From Acidimicrobiaceae bacterium (GTDB lineage Bacteria; Actinomycetota; Acidimicrobiia; Acidimicrobiales; RAAP-2): 64,000 bases of DNA. The translations under genes and the position numbers were made by a program. Positions 43,401-52,175 of the stretch are shown here, one piece after another (positions within the stretch are counted from its first letter, which is position 1; the number at the start of each line of letters is the position of its first letter). The stretch is from contig DAHUZK010000008.1 in assembly GCA_027306605.1 (NCBI GenBank), forward strand, positions 62,001 through 126,000, written 5' to 3'. The notes under the pieces are model-generated. The model saw only the letters and a program-made list of their open reading frames with translations. It ran no database searches and was not told the origin of the DNA.

Positions 43401-45368
43401 GGGGGGCGGCGCCAACGCGGCCAGACCGGGCGTGGCGGCGGTCGTCTCCCCACTGCCCGCCGGATGCGCACTGCCCGCCGGATGCGCCGGGTGCGTCCCG
43501 CCCGACGGATGCGCGCTCAACGGCGGCAGCGGCGGGACGACGGCATCCGCCCCCGGCTCCGCCATGAGCACCGCGTCGCTCGTCTGGTCGGCCGAGCGTG
43601 CGGCGCCGAGCGTTCCTCCCGTTGTCCCCGACGCGCCGGCATCGGCCGAGGGCTCCGGCGAGGGCACGGCGCGCAGGGTGTTGCGGATCGGCGGACGGGC
43701 GGCTTCGGCAGCGCTGCGCCGCTTCTCCATGAGCGCCCGCAGCTCGCGCCAGGCACGACCGTCCACCCGTGCCAGCTCCTTGGGGAGCCCTCGCAGGAGC
43801 CGGTGGACCTCACGCCGGTGCCGCTCCGCCATGCCGCCCATGACGAAGACCGTCGACGCCGGCAGACGAGACGTCCCCGTGGCGAGCTCGGCCAGACGCA
43901 GGCTCGCAACCTCCGCGTCCTGCATCAACCCGAGACGGTCCTGGAGTGCCACGAGCTGACGGACGTAACGGGTGGTGCCGGAGTCGTAGACCTCGGACCC
44001 GAACTCCAGTGCGTAGCGCAGTCGCTTGCAGCGGATGCGCAGCCGGTGGTAGTCGGGTACCGCACCGGTCCTCTTGGCCCGCTTCGCCGCCTTGGTGACC
44101 GCGCCATGCCGTTGCTCGATCAGAGGCGGGAGGCCGACAGCGGCGGGCTCGCGAGTGGCCAAGGAGCGTCGTGCCGGTCCCTGCTGGACCATGGCGGACA
44201 GGCCACGCTCGAGGCGGTCCCAGCGGATGGAGTCGAGCGCGCCGACCATGTCGGCACGCGCCGTCACGCGCTCGTTCTCGAGGAGCGCGATCAGCTCGTC
44301 GAGCGGGTCGCGCCCTGTCACGTCCGCGTCACCGGTGGTCGACGGTGCACTCCAGCCGCGCTCCGCTCCGTCTTCGCCGGCAAGGCCTTCGAGTTGGACG
44401 TCGAGATCGCGCACGGCGCCCAGCAGTCGGCCCATCCAGCCCAGCTCCTCGCGGAAGACCTGGGCCCGGACCGGTAACACCGGGGCGAAGAGTGCCAAGG
44501 CGGCACGCAGGCGTCGGGTCGCCACCCGCATCACATGGAGCTCCTCGGGGTCCTCACCCAGGCGCGTCCCGGGCTCCTTGTCGCGCAGGACGGCGAGCTG
44601 ACGGCGGAGCACGGCGAAGGCGAGCTCGCCCATGGTGCTCTCGGGGTCGATCGCCGTCGGCCCGAGGTCCGGAGCGCCCGGGATCTCCTCGCCCAGAGCC
44701 AGCAGTCCCGCCTCGAACTTGGAGAGCGTGGCCGGCTGGAGGCCACACGACGAACGCAACTGCTCGACCAGCGGCTCCAGGGCGCCGAGCCATTCGGGGC
44801 GAACTTCCACCTCCACCCGCCGCAGCTGCATGGGACGCTGCCCGTTGCCGACCACGATCACCGTGTCGTCGAGCGCGAGCTCGGCGGCATCCTCGCCCCC
44901 CACGCGCAAGGCGAACGGACGGCGGCGGGTGCGCACCTGGAGCACCTCGCGGATCCCTCGCGTGCCGACGATGGCGCGCAAACGGCGCCCGACAGGTCCG
45001 TCGGGGCCGAGTGCTCCGATTCCGGAGGGCGGGAGAGGCTCGGTCACCTCGAGTCGTTGGCGGAGCCCGCTCGCCTCCGCCGGCCGCGTGTCCTTGAGCG
45101 TGACTTCGTCGTGTCGGCCGCGACGACGGGTCCGGGCGACGAGGCCGGCGCGCGCGATGCGCCAATCGTCGGTGTCCACGTACGAGTCGACAAGACGGCG
45201 CGGCGTCCGTGCCAGCGCCGTGACGGTACCGACGTCCCCCGTCTCGGCGGCCAGGCTGGGCAGCGCGGCGAGCCACCGCTCCACAGGCCGGAGGTCCAGC
45301 GCGTCGAACTGCCATTCGACCTCGACCGGGTCCTCACCCGGCGCTCCCGGCTCCGTCACATCGGGCAC
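43383..45368 (-). CDS. CYTH and CHAD domain protein
   Basis: A 661-residue two-domain protein. The N-terminal CYTH tunnel-fold domain (about 10-215) normally binds triphosphates with an E-x-E-x-K motif; here it reads EVEWQF, so the lysine is missing and the acidic pattern is partial. The CHAD domain (about 235-560) is a histidine-rich helical bundle that binds polyphosphate: HVMRVATRRLRAAL and the repeated HRLRIRCKRLRYALEF are its signatures. The tail after 570 is low-complexity, Ala/Pro/Gly/His-rich, coded by short tandem repeats around 43450-43520. A role in polyphosphate storage or granule association is likely, catalysis doubtful. Confidence 0.88.
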   Translation of the reverse strand: MPDVTEPGAPGEDPVEVEWQFDALDLRPVERWLAALPSLAAETGDVGTVTALARTPRRLVDSYVDTDDWRIARAGLVARTRRRGRHDEVTLKDTRPAEASGLRQRLEVTEPLPPSGIGALGPDGPVGRRLRAIVGTRGIREVLQVRTRRRPFALRVGGEDAAELALDDTVIVVGNGQRPMQLRRVEVEVRPEWLGALEPLVEQLRSSCGLQPATLSKFEAGLLALGEEIPGAPDLGPTAIDPESTMGELAFAVLRRQLAVLRDKEPGTRLGEDPEELHVMRVATRRLRAALALFAPVLPVRAQVFREELGWMGRLLGAVRDLDVQLEGLAGEDGAERGWSAPSTTGDADVTGRDPLDELIALLENERVTARADMVGALDSIRWDRLERGLSAMVQQGPARRSLATREPAAVGLPPLIEQRHGAVTKAAKRAKRTGAVPDYHRLRIRCKRLRYALEFGSEVYDSGTTRYVRQLVALQDRLGLMQDAEVASLRLAELATGTSRLPASTVFVMGGMAERHRREVHRLLRGLPKELARVDGRAWRELRALMEKRRSAAEAARPPIRNTLRAVPSPEPSADAGASGTTGGTLGAARSADQTSDAVLMAEPGADAVVPPLPPLSAHPSGGTHPAHPAGSAHPAGSGETTAATPGLAALAPPPSAEGE

Positions 45369-45474
45369 GGGGTCAGGCTACAGCGAGGCCCGCGTCTGCA
45401 TCCCGGGTGCCATCGGGATGCCGCGGATCCTCGTGCGGCCGGCGGTAGTGTCCGTGCAAGTGGCGCGAAGAGGG

Positions 45475-45912
45475 ATGACTGCGGAGCTCCCGAGATCGAC
45501 CGATGTGGTCCAGGCGGCCGGTGGGCTGATCGTCCGCCGGCCGGAAACGGCTCTCGAGGTCGTCCTCGTGCACCGGCCGGCCCATGAGGACTGGTCCTTC
45601 CCCAAGGGGAAGCTCGAACCGGGCGAGACCTTCGAGCTGGCGGCGCTCCGGGAGGTGCAGGAGGAGACAGGCCTGGCCTGCCGGCTGGTCCGCTTCATCG
45701 GGCACACCGAATACCTGGACCGAAAGGGTCGTCCGAAGGCGGTGGCCTACTGGGTGATGGCGGCCGAGGGCGGGGTCTTCACGCCGAACGCCGAGGTCGA
45801 CCAGGTGCGGTGGCTGAGCCTCGAGGATGCCGGCGAGCGACTGACCTATCCGAGGGATCGGGAGCTGCTCACCGTGATTCTGGCTTCTGACCAGGTCGAA
45901 CCTCTGATCTAA
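45475..45912 (+). CDS. Nudix hydrolase (MutT/Ap4A type)
   Basis: The 145-residue protein contains the full Nudix box GKLEPGETFELAALREVQEE followed by TGL, with all catalytic acids. DWSFPKGKLEPGE and the later WVMAAEGG, DQVRWLSLEDA resemble diadenosine polyphosphate hydrolases and the Nudix domain of mycobacterial MutT1. No C-terminal phosphatase domain follows. ATG 45475; an in-frame GTG 15 bases upstream (45460) is possible. The 278 bases after it (to 46190) are A+T-richer and contain no gene I can support. Confidence 0.9.
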   Translation: MTAELPRSTDVVQAAGGLIVRRPETALEVVLVHRPAHEDWSFPKGKLEPGETFELAALREVQEETGLACRLVRFIGHTEYLDRKGRPKAVAYWVMAAEGGVFTPNAEVDQVRWLSLEDAGERLTYPRDRELLTVILASDQVEPLI

Positions 45913-46190
45913 ACCCTTTTCACAATTTACGCGGTTTTTGCGTTTCGCCGATTGCGGATCGGGAATAATGGGCTGTAGCGATCTACCGCCTGATCGCACT
46001 GCCGGCGTGCGTGCCCCAGTCGAGAGCTCCAGGACCTATCGCCAAGGGCCCTGTGACAACGTTGAGACGTCAATCGGCTGGGGCACCGTCGGCGTCTCCT
46101 CTGTGGCGCTCCGCTCCCGTCGACTTCCGCTCCTCGCCCCGGGCCTGGTCGCGTTGGTCTCGTTTCGGCCCCGGTCAGGTCAGCCTGGTG

Positions 46191-47189
46191 TCACGGGACG
46201 AGGACGGCTGCGCCGTTGACCCTGTCGTGGGCCAGATCGCGCAGAGCCGCGTCGGCGCGGTCCATCGGGTAGGGGACGGCGGAGACCTCGATGCCGATGC
46301 GGGCCGCCTCGGCGAGGAAGGCCTCTCCGTCCTGACGGGTATTGGCGGTCACGCTCTGCAAGGTGCGTTCCTCGAAGAGGTGGCGGGCGTAATCGAGAGC
46401 GGGCACGTCGGTCAGGTAGATCCCGGCGATTGCGAGGGTGCCGCCCCGGTCGAGCGCGGCCAGCGCCGGCGGGACCAGCGTCCCGACCGGGGCGAAGAGG
46501 ATGGCCGAATCGAGCGGCTCGGGCGGCGGGTCGTCCGACCCGGCGGCACTGTGCGCGCCGAGCTCGAGCGCCAGCTGCTGCGCGTGGCGCGACCGCGTCA
46601 TGACGTGCACGCGCGCACCTCGCGCCAGCGCAACCTGCGCGACCAGGTGAGCCGAGCCGCCGAAGCCGTAGATGCCGAGCCGTCCACCCTCGGGCAGATT
46701 GGCGCGCTCGAGCGCGCGGTAGCCGATGATCCCGGCGCACAGGAGGGGTGCCACCTCGAGGTCGCCGAACGCGGCGGGCAGCGCGTAGACGAAGTCCTCG
46801 TCCGCCACCGTGTAGCTGGCATAGCCCCCGTCGAGGTCCCACCCGGTGAAGCGGGGGTGGGTGCACAGGTTCTCCCGGCCCGAGGTGCAGAAACGGCAGA
46901 CACCGCAGGTGTGGGCGAGCCAGGGCACGCCGACGCGGTCACCCAGGCGCCAGCGGGTCGCGCCGGGTCCGAGCTCGTCCACCACACCCACCACCTCGTG
47001 GCCCGGGGTGATGCGACGGCGGCGGGGCGGCAGGTCACCCTCCGCGAGGTGTAGATCGGTCCGGCAGACGCCGCACGCCGTGACGGCCAGGCGGATCTGG
47101 CCCGCTCCGGGGCGGGGCGTGTCCTTGGCCAGCCGCACGAGGGGTCCGCCGTCGATCGGGCCCGGCTGGTCGACCACCCAGGCGTCCAT
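46191..47189 (-). CDS. Zinc-dependent alcohol dehydrogenase (MDR superfamily)
   Basis: A GroES-like plus Rossmann fold dehydrogenase, about 332 residues. The catalytic zinc ligands are Cys in [10 protein letters not shown] and His-Glu in TPGHEVVG; the structural zinc site is [15 protein letters not shown] (four Cys). The nucleotide loop is [16 protein letters not shown] (GxGxxG variant GFGGS). It resembles AdhA-type 'alcohol dehydrogenase, zinc-binding' enzymes of actinobacteria. ATG 47189 ([10 protein letters not shown]) is chosen; ATG 47201 is also possible. It faces away from the accessory region that starts just upstream of it. Confidence 0.9.
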   Translation of the reverse strand: MDAWVVDQPGPIDGGPLVRLAKDTPRPGAGQIRLAVTACGVCRTDLHLAEGDLPPRRRRITPGHEVVGVVDELGPGATRWRLGDRVGVPWLAHTCGVCRFCTSGRENLCTHPRFTGWDLDGGYASYTVADEDFVYALPAAFGDLEVAPLLCAGIIGYRALERANLPEGGRLGIYGFGGSAHLVAQVALARGARVHVMTRSRHAQQLALELGAHSAAGSDDPPPEPLDSAILFAPVGTLVPPALAALDRGGTLAIAGIYLTDVPALDYARHLFEERTLQSVTANTRQDGEAFLAEAARIGIEVSAVPYPMDRADAALRDLAHDRVNGAAVLVP

Positions 47190-47274
47190 GCGCGCCACCA
47201 TCGTGCGCAGCGTAGGGCGGCCGTGCTCCCCGTGCGACACGGCTGGACCGGTCCGCAGGCGATAGGCACGTCTT

Positions 47275-47617
47275 GTGACTCACTCATCATCACCGACTCC
47301 GTCGCAGCGCGGTGTGCATCATGCCGACGACTTCGATGCCGTCTACGCAGCGGAGAAGCCTCCTGCCTGGGACATCGGAAGATGCACGTGCCCTTGCTGA
47401 TCTCGACGAGCATTTCGACACGGTGCTCGATTGTGGTCTCTTTCATGTGCTTGGAGACACCGACCAGGAACGCTACGTGAGGGGCCTCACCGAAATGGTT
47501 CCCTCAGGGGGACGATTTCACATGCTTTGCCTCAGCGATCGCCAGCCGGGTGATTGGGGTCTCACCTGGAATCCCGAAGGCGCACTCGCTTGGCTCGTGA
47601 CGGCGACCCGTCATTGA
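47275..47617 (+). pseudogene. Broken class I SAM-dependent methyltransferase
   Basis: From GTG 47275 one frame reads a methyltransferase start including HADDFDAVYAAEKPPAWDIG, ending near 47380 and then hitting a stop. A second frame (about 47385-47617) then reads FDTVLDCGLFHVLGDTDQER and GGRFHMLCLSDRQPGDWG, the middle and late parts of the same family. The SAM-binding motif I region (normally about 40 residues, LDVGCGTGE-type) is missing between them, and the C-terminus is lost after GALAWLVTATRH. This is an internal deletion with frameshift, so the gene cannot make an active enzyme. It precedes an intact, different methyltransferase. Confidence 0.75.
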
Positions 47618-47674
47618 GTGTTCCCTCGCCGCACCGACTCGATCGGATCAGTCATTCAACGCGAGCATTGGTCT

Positions 47675-48412
47675 ATGAGAGAGAACTACTTCGGTGAGGA
47701 TGTCGCTGCTCGCTATGACGGTGGACCAATGTTCAGCCCCGAGGTGCTCGGTCCGACGGTCGACTTGTTGGCAGATCTGGTTGGCGATGGACGGGCGCTC
47801 GAGTTCGCCATCGGGACGGGCCGAGTGGCCATCCCGCTCGCTGAGCGCGGCGTCCCGGTCTCGGGAATCGAGCTGTCTGCGGCGATGGCGGACCGCCTGG
47901 CAGCCAAGAACCGGACGAATCGGATCGAGGTGACCATCGGCGATATGACAACCGCGCGAGTCGAAGGCCTGTTCCGCCTCGTGTACCTAGTCTGGAACTC
48001 GATCGGGAACCTTCTTACCCAAGACGACCAGGTCGCGTGTTTCGCCAACGCTGCGGGCCATCTCGAACCCGGCGGTTGTTTCCTGATAGAGGTCGGGGTC
48101 CCGGACTTGCGCCGGCTCCCTCCCGGTGAGCAGGCCCGAGTGTTCTCCCACGCGCCCGGGTATGTTGGTTATGACCGCTACACCGATCTGGTTGCCCAGC
48201 AGGCCACGTCCCACCACTTCCTGGCCAACGACGCCGGGATTGCCGAGACCAAGACTCCCTTCCGTTACGTCTGGCCTTCCGAACTTGACCTGATGGCCCG
48301 GCTCGCGGGCCTCTCGCTCGTCGAGCGCTGGGCGGATTGGGACCGTTCGCCATTCAGTGGTAACAGCATTTCCCACGTCTCGGTCTGGCGGAAGCCGGAG
48401 GAATCTGTCTGA
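47675..48412 (+). CDS. Class I SAM-dependent methyltransferase
   Basis: A 245-residue methyltransferase. Motif I is LEFAIGTGRVAIPLA, the acidic residue after strand 2 is in GIELSAAM, motif II/III is TIGDMTTARV, and VYLVWNSIGNL and LEPGGCFLIEVG are motif IV and post-motif regions. The family is common in actinobacteria, with unidentified small-molecule acceptors. ATG 47675 (MRENYFGEDVAARYD) is the usual start of this family. It is not closely similar to the broken copy upstream. Base composition here is less GC-rich than in the flanking core regions. Confidence 0.85.
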   Translation: MRENYFGEDVAARYDGGPMFSPEVLGPTVDLLADLVGDGRALEFAIGTGRVAIPLAERGVPVSGIELSAAMADRLAAKNRTNRIEVTIGDMTTARVEGLFRLVYLVWNSIGNLLTQDDQVACFANAAGHLEPGGCFLIEVGVPDLRRLPPGEQARVFSHAPGYVGYDRYTDLVAQQATSHHFLANDAGIAETKTPFRYVWPSELDLMARLAGLSLVERWADWDRSPFSGNSISHVSVWRKPEESV

Positions 48413-48463
48413 TCAGGCGACTCCGTCACCGGCGGTCGGTGCTACTTGGATCCCTCTGGATTG

Positions 48464-48637
48464 TCAGGCAGTAGGAACCGGGAAGGTCTCCAGCGAATCG
48501 GACGGGATTCCGAGGGTCCCGTCGATCAGCCGGACCCGCGGGACCTTCTTCTCGTACATCGCCTGAATCACGACTCGAGTGGGGACGCCGAGACGGCGCG
48601 CTGCCTCAGACGGCCGAAGCACCTCTGACTCACTCAT
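48464..48637 (-). CDS. 57-residue excisionase/MerR-like helix-turn-helix protein
   Basis: Reverse-strand ATG 48637 to TGA 48464 gives a small DNA-binding-like protein. LRPSEAARRLGVPTRVVIQA is a clear excisionase-type winged HTH (helix-turn-helix with RLGV), followed by MYEKKVPRVRLIDGTLGIPS, the wing region. An ideal AAGGAGGT ribosome site precedes the start by 6 bases. Such proteins act as small regulators, excisionases or antitoxins. Its start overlaps the stop of the 65-residue gene (ATGA), so the two form an operon. Confidence 0.7.
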   Translation of the reverse strand: MSESEVLRPSEAARRLGVPTRVVIQAMYEKKVPRVRLIDGTLGIPSDSLETFPVPTA

Positions 48638-48831
48638 CCCACACCTCCTTCGTCCAGACCAAGCCTAACGTGGAGTAGTCGGATCACCGTCGCCAGCTCG
48701 TCTCGGAGGCCGGGCGCCGCATTGCTCTCCTCCATGGTCAACAGTGCATCCTCGAGTGCTTCCAAGACGCGGAAAGCCTCATCGAGACCGAGATGCAGTC
48801 CAGGAGGGACAGGATCGTCATTCTGACTCAC
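48634..48831 (-). CDS. Hypothetical protein, 65 residues, upstream of HTH gene
   Basis: An acidic, leucine-rich helical protein (LDEAFRVLEALEDALLTMEE and LATVIRLLHVRLGLDEGGVG). No family recognised. GTG 48831 (MSQNDDPVPPG) is chosen because an upstream extension to 48957 looks low-quality. No strong ribosome site is visible. Its TGA stop overlaps the ATG of the downstream HTH gene, which argues that it is translated. A partner role, as in a two-gene regulatory or toxin-antitoxin unit, is possible but unproven. Confidence 0.45.
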   Translation of the reverse strand: MSQNDDPVPPGLHLGLDEAFRVLEALEDALLTMEESNAAPGLRDELATVIRLLHVRLGLDEGGVG

Positions 48832-48998
48832 ACTTGAAGGATGTCGAATGGGTGTGACGAACCCGGTTTCGCGATCTCCGCGGGGTGTCTCCGTTGTGCC
48901 TGCTTGAGAACGGAGACAGTCGCGAACGCCTGATACCGGGTGTACTGGGATACCCATCTATGGACCAGCGGCTGGGTGGAGGGCAGACTTGGTCCCCT

Positions 48999-49712
48999 GT
49001 GAGGAGCGGTCGAATACGCCGCGCCAGGGTGGGCCTCATCATGGCGATCTGTCCGCTGGTTGCTGCTGCGTGCTCTTCGTCTCCGGGTGAGCCTGAGACC
49101 TCCAAGGCCGCGAATCCCTCGACGACGATGGCTCCGTGCGCCTCTACCACCCTGCCAAGCCTCACTCCGAAGACGCCGATCATTGGATGTGGGTCGGTGA
49201 CTCCCTCGACCGCAGTCGTGCAGTACCCCAACCCGTACGATCCCGGCTACACCACCATCGACCAGCTCGTCCGTGATTCGACCTTTATCGTCCTCGGGTC
49301 GCTCAGACCGGCCGGGGCCGCAAAAGACCAGAACGGCAACATCGTCACCGTCTATCCGATAGCCATCCAACGAGACTTTGGGTCGAATCCTCCGATCTCG
49401 CTCAACGTCAGCCAAGCCGAGGTCAATGCCGCGCACCTGACCACTGGGGGCGACTACATCTTCTTTTGGGGCGCTGACACCTCCGAGAAGACCGCGTGCA
49501 TAGTCGGTGGCGTTCGTGGGGTGATGGCATACGACTCTTCGACCGACACCGTGACACGGATCGATCAGAGCACTGCCTCCCAGGTGCCCAGATCACAATC
49601 GCTCCAGCAGTTTGCCGCTTCGGTCCAAGCGGCGCAGAGCCAGCTCAGCTCCGAACCAATCGCGAACCAACCTCCGATCTGCGCCCCGTCTGCTACTGCG
49701 CTGCCCTCCTAG
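48999..49712 (+). CDS. Predicted lipoprotein of unknown function
   Basis: An actinobacterial lipoprotein: GTG 48999 gives a basic n-region (MRSGRIRRAR), a hydrophobic stretch and the lipobox LVAAAC, with lipidated Cys at residue 25. A Ser/Thr/Pro-rich linker follows. The mature domain includes TIDQLVRDSTFIVLGSL and YPIAIQRDFG, then GGDYIFFWGADTSEKTACIVGG, a beta-rich fold. A similar layout is seen in actinobacterial proteins of unassigned role. ATG 48960 would lengthen the n-region by 13 residues. It sits in the accessory stretch with no operon partner. Confidence 0.7.
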   Translation: MRSGRIRRARVGLIMAICPLVAAACSSSPGEPETSKAANPSTTMAPCASTTLPSLTPKTPIIGCGSVTPSTAVVQYPNPYDPGYTTIDQLVRDSTFIVLGSLRPAGAAKDQNGNIVTVYPIAIQRDFGSNPPISLNVSQAEVNAAHLTTGGDYIFFWGADTSEKTACIVGGVRGVMAYDSSTDTVTRIDQSTASQVPRSQSLQQFAASVQAAQSQLSSEPIANQPPICAPSATALPS

Positions 49713-49943
49713 ACGGATTCGACTCGGCCCGTCACAGTGGTCTGGACCGGGCAGACAGGTACCCCCGATGTTCCGGAGTGTGGCCCCGGAGCCGGGCGAT
49801 CAGGGTCAGCACTCTTGACCACCGTCGCACGTCAGGGCATCATCAGGCCGAACCTATCCAGAGGATCCGAGGGACCTGGCCCGACGACGGTCCGGCAACC
49901 TGCCCAGCAAGGTGCCAATGCCAGGAACGATGAGGTGGCCACT

Positions 49944-50567
49944 GTGGATGGTGCGTTCGATGTTCCCGTGCTTGAGGGTTCACGCGTCCTGCTGGTTCCG
50001 CTCGCGCACCAGCATGCTGCGGACCTGGCCATTGCTGCCGAGGAAGATCGCCGTACCTTCGCCTTCACGAAGGTGCCGAGGGCGGGTGAAGTGACTGAGT
50101 ACGTTCAACAGCAGCTCGACCGGCGTGATCAGGGGCGACTTGCACCGTTCGCCCAGATTCGCAGGTCGGACATGCGGGCGGTCGGGTGTACCGCGTACTG
50201 GGATCCTCGCTATTGGCCTGACCGCGATGAGCTGTGTGCCGTAGAAATCGGATGGACCTGGCTCAGCGCCTCTGCGCAACGTACGGGCATCAATGTCGAG
50301 TCCAAACTCCTTCTGTTCACGCACGCATTCGAGGGGATAGGCGTCGCGCGAGTCGATCTCAAGACTGACACTCGTAACGAAAGGTCGAAAGAGGCGATCT
50401 CCCTACTGGGAGCCACTTTCGAAGGAACATTGCGTCAATGGTCACCATCTCATGCTCCTGGGGAGCAGGGTCGGCTACGCGACTCGGCGATGTTCTCGGT
50501 GATCGCTTCGGAGTGGCCCGTCGTGCAGTCAACCCTTATGAACAGATTGGCCCGCATCCGCGGGTAG
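49944..50567 (+). CDS. GNAT family acetyltransferase (RimJ/RimL-like)
   Basis: A 207-residue protein of the GNAT_3 group. VPVLEGSRVLLVPLAHQHAA is the usual opening of RimJ-type acetyltransferases, EIGWTWLSASAQRTGINVES holds the acetyl-CoA strand and loop, with RTGIN replacing the R/Q-x-x-G-x-G/A signature in part, and RVDLKTDTRNERSKEAISLL contains the conserved Asn and helix. GTG 49944 has a GAGGTGG ribosome site; GTG 49935 also exists. The likely acceptor is a protein N-terminus or small amine; not determined. Confidence 0.8.
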   Translation: MDGAFDVPVLEGSRVLLVPLAHQHAADLAIAAEEDRRTFAFTKVPRAGEVTEYVQQQLDRRDQGRLAPFAQIRRSDMRAVGCTAYWDPRYWPDRDELCAVEIGWTWLSASAQRTGINVESKLLLFTHAFEGIGVARVDLKTDTRNERSKEAISLLGATFEGTLRQWSPSHAPGEQGRLRDSAMFSVIASEWPVVQSTLMNRLARIRG

Positions 50568-50759
50568 CGCCTATTTCCAGGGTGGTCTGGGGCATTCCTC
50601 CCTGGGGCGAGATAGACCCCTTCAGCATGGCCCGGCACGCGCCCGTCTACATCTGGAACGATGCGTCGAGCTGTGCAATCAGAGAACAGAAACACGCAGC
50701 GAGGAGGTTCGCCCGTAGGGCCCGCTTCAAAGGGCCAGGCAAACGCGTGGGAGATACCT

Positions 50760-50993
50760 TCACCCCGCAACCCACCGCAGTTGAGCTTCCGCGGGACCGA
50801 AGGAGTACGGAGCAGCGGGGGCCCTGAAGTCGCCGTTGCCCACCGTCACGAGCTGGTCGGGATCGGGAGAGGCAGGATGCGTGGCTCTCGGCTCGACCCC
50901 GTGCTCATCAGCCGCGGACGTGTACTCGTTCCGTGCGCGATCCTCCCGTCCACTCCAATCGTCGGGATACACGAATACGTGCGTGACTGCCAC
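50760..50993 (-). CDS. Hypothetical 77-residue protein or gene fragment
   Basis: ATG 50993 to TGA 50760. The composition is protein-like (THVFVYPDDWSGREDRARNE, balanced charges, few Arg/Pro runs) and third positions are mostly G or C. No family recognised and no ribosome site seen. It may be a remnant of a longer gene. Low confidence. Confidence 0.3.
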   Translation of the reverse strand: MAVTHVFVYPDDWSGREDRARNEYTSAADEHGVEPRATHPASPDPDQLVTVGNGDFRAPAAPYSFGPAEAQLRWVAG

Positions 50994-51000
50994 CGTGAGC

Positions 51001-51030
51001 GTGTTCCACCGATCCGTGTTCCACCGATCT
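51001..51030 (+). repeat. 15-base tandem duplication
   Basis: GTGTTCCACCGATCC is followed directly by GTGTTCCACCGATCT. Two copies differ at one base. It lies outside any confident gene. Confidence 0.8.
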
Positions 51031-51079
51031 GAATGGTGTTCGGGGGCACGCGTGTTCCCGCTTCCGTTGGTGCCAGCGG

Positions 51080-51997
51080 CTATTGAATCGTCAGATCAGT
51101 GACGGCCTCGGCTGCCCGGAGCGTGTCGCGGCCGAGAGGCTGCAGGTGGATCTGAGTGCAAAGCAGGCCCGTCGATAGCCGCTCGACAACACCCCACTCC
51201 CAGGTGGCGACGGGATCGAGCCCGGTCCGAGCGGCGAGCCAATGGGCCCGATGGAGGGGGTCGTCACCCAGCAGCTCGACGGGGTCGCCCCGCATGAGGA
51301 CACCCAGGTCGTACTCGGCCTCGGCAAAGAGACCGTCGGGATCGATCAGCTTGAAGCTGCCGTCGCTCTGGAGGGCATTGAGTTGGTGCACGTCGCCGTG
51401 CACCAGCACGGCTCTCTCGTCACGGTGCGCCTCCTCACGCCGGCGGGCAGAGGAGAGGGCGTGGTCGACCACCTTCTCGGAGCATGGGTGATCGAGTTCC
51501 TCCCAGAGCGTCACGATGAAGTCGGCGAGCCACCGGGCCTTGTCGGCACCCGTGGGCAGCCCGCAGTCTGGAGCGGGCCGCCAGATGCGCGCTGCGGCGG
51601 CGGAGAGGATCTCGAGTCGGCGCGGCGGCGGCAGGCCGAGCTCAGACATGGGCCGGCCCAGCCGTTCCATGAGCAGGGCGCCGCGGCCGGCATCGAATCG
51701 GTAGAGCGTCGGACAACCCTCCCCTTCGGCCAGTCGGAGCACCGTCACTTCGTTGGAGGCGTCGTTCCCGGCGCCGGGTACCAGCACCTTGAGGACCGCC
51801 AAGGTCCCGTCCGCTCGGGTCGCTTCGGCTACGAAGGCCTCAGACCCGCCCTCGTATGGGTTCCCCACGGCGATCGACCAGTCAGATTCGAGACTCGAGA
51901 CGAGCGCGGGCAGGTGCTCGAGCCAGTCTTCGGCGCCCCCAGTGCGAGCTTTGTCGCGCACAACGGCCGGCACCTCAACCACGCCCTGCAGTTTCAC
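51080..51997 (-). CDS. APH(6)/hydroxyurea phosphotransferase-like kinase
   Basis: An aminoglycoside-phosphotransferase-fold kinase of about 305 residues. LVHGDVHQLNALQS is the catalytic loop (H-G-D-x-x-x-x-N) and KLIDPDGLFAEAEYDLGVLM carries the metal-binding Asp, the pattern of streptomycin 6-phosphotransferases and hydroxyurea phosphotransferases. The N-lobe lysine lies in LAVLKVLVPG and the helix Glu in NEVTVLRL. The GTG start 51997 (MKLQGVVEVP) is chosen from several. It could confer streptomycin tolerance or phosphorylate an unrelated metabolite; sequence alone cannot decide. Confidence 0.82.
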   Translation of the reverse strand: MKLQGVVEVPAVVRDKARTGGAEDWLEHLPALVSSLESDWSIAVGNPYEGGSEAFVAEATRADGTLAVLKVLVPGAGNDASNEVTVLRLAEGEGCPTLYRFDAGRGALLMERLGRPMSELGLPPPRRLEILSAAAARIWRPAPDCGLPTGADKARWLADFIVTLWEELDHPCSEKVVDHALSSARRREEAHRDERAVLVHGDVHQLNALQSDGSFKLIDPDGLFAEAEYDLGVLMRGDPVELLGDDPLHRAHWLAARTGLDPVATWEWGVVERLSTGLLCTQIHLQPLGRDTLRAAEAVTDLTIQ

Positions 51998-52175
51998 ATC
52001 AAGCTGTAGGAGTGACCAGTTCGCGTCGACACAGTGGCTTGACAGCCAGCACAAGTTCCGGAGGGATGCGAAGGGAACGCAGATCCGGTGTGCCGGGACA
52101 GGGTGGTGGCCCGGACCTCAAACACAACATCTTGTGGGCGCAGCAAAGGGCGCAGCCCTTTAGGATCGCGGGTGA

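Larger units (their letters stand above)
50568..51079. other. 512-base stretch without a confident gene
   Basis: This gap separates the acetyltransferase and the kinase gene. It contains one weak reverse-strand frame (50760-50993), a 15-base tandem duplication at 51001-51030, and nothing else I can name. Its looser codon structure and lower GC suggest decayed accessory DNA. Confidence 0.5.

Noticed and set aside
45913-46190. A+T-richer gap after the Nudix gene as a possible RNA gene or promoter
   Set aside because: No stable hairpin with T tract and no recognisable RNA motif; only a weak TTGCGG/TAATGG pair.
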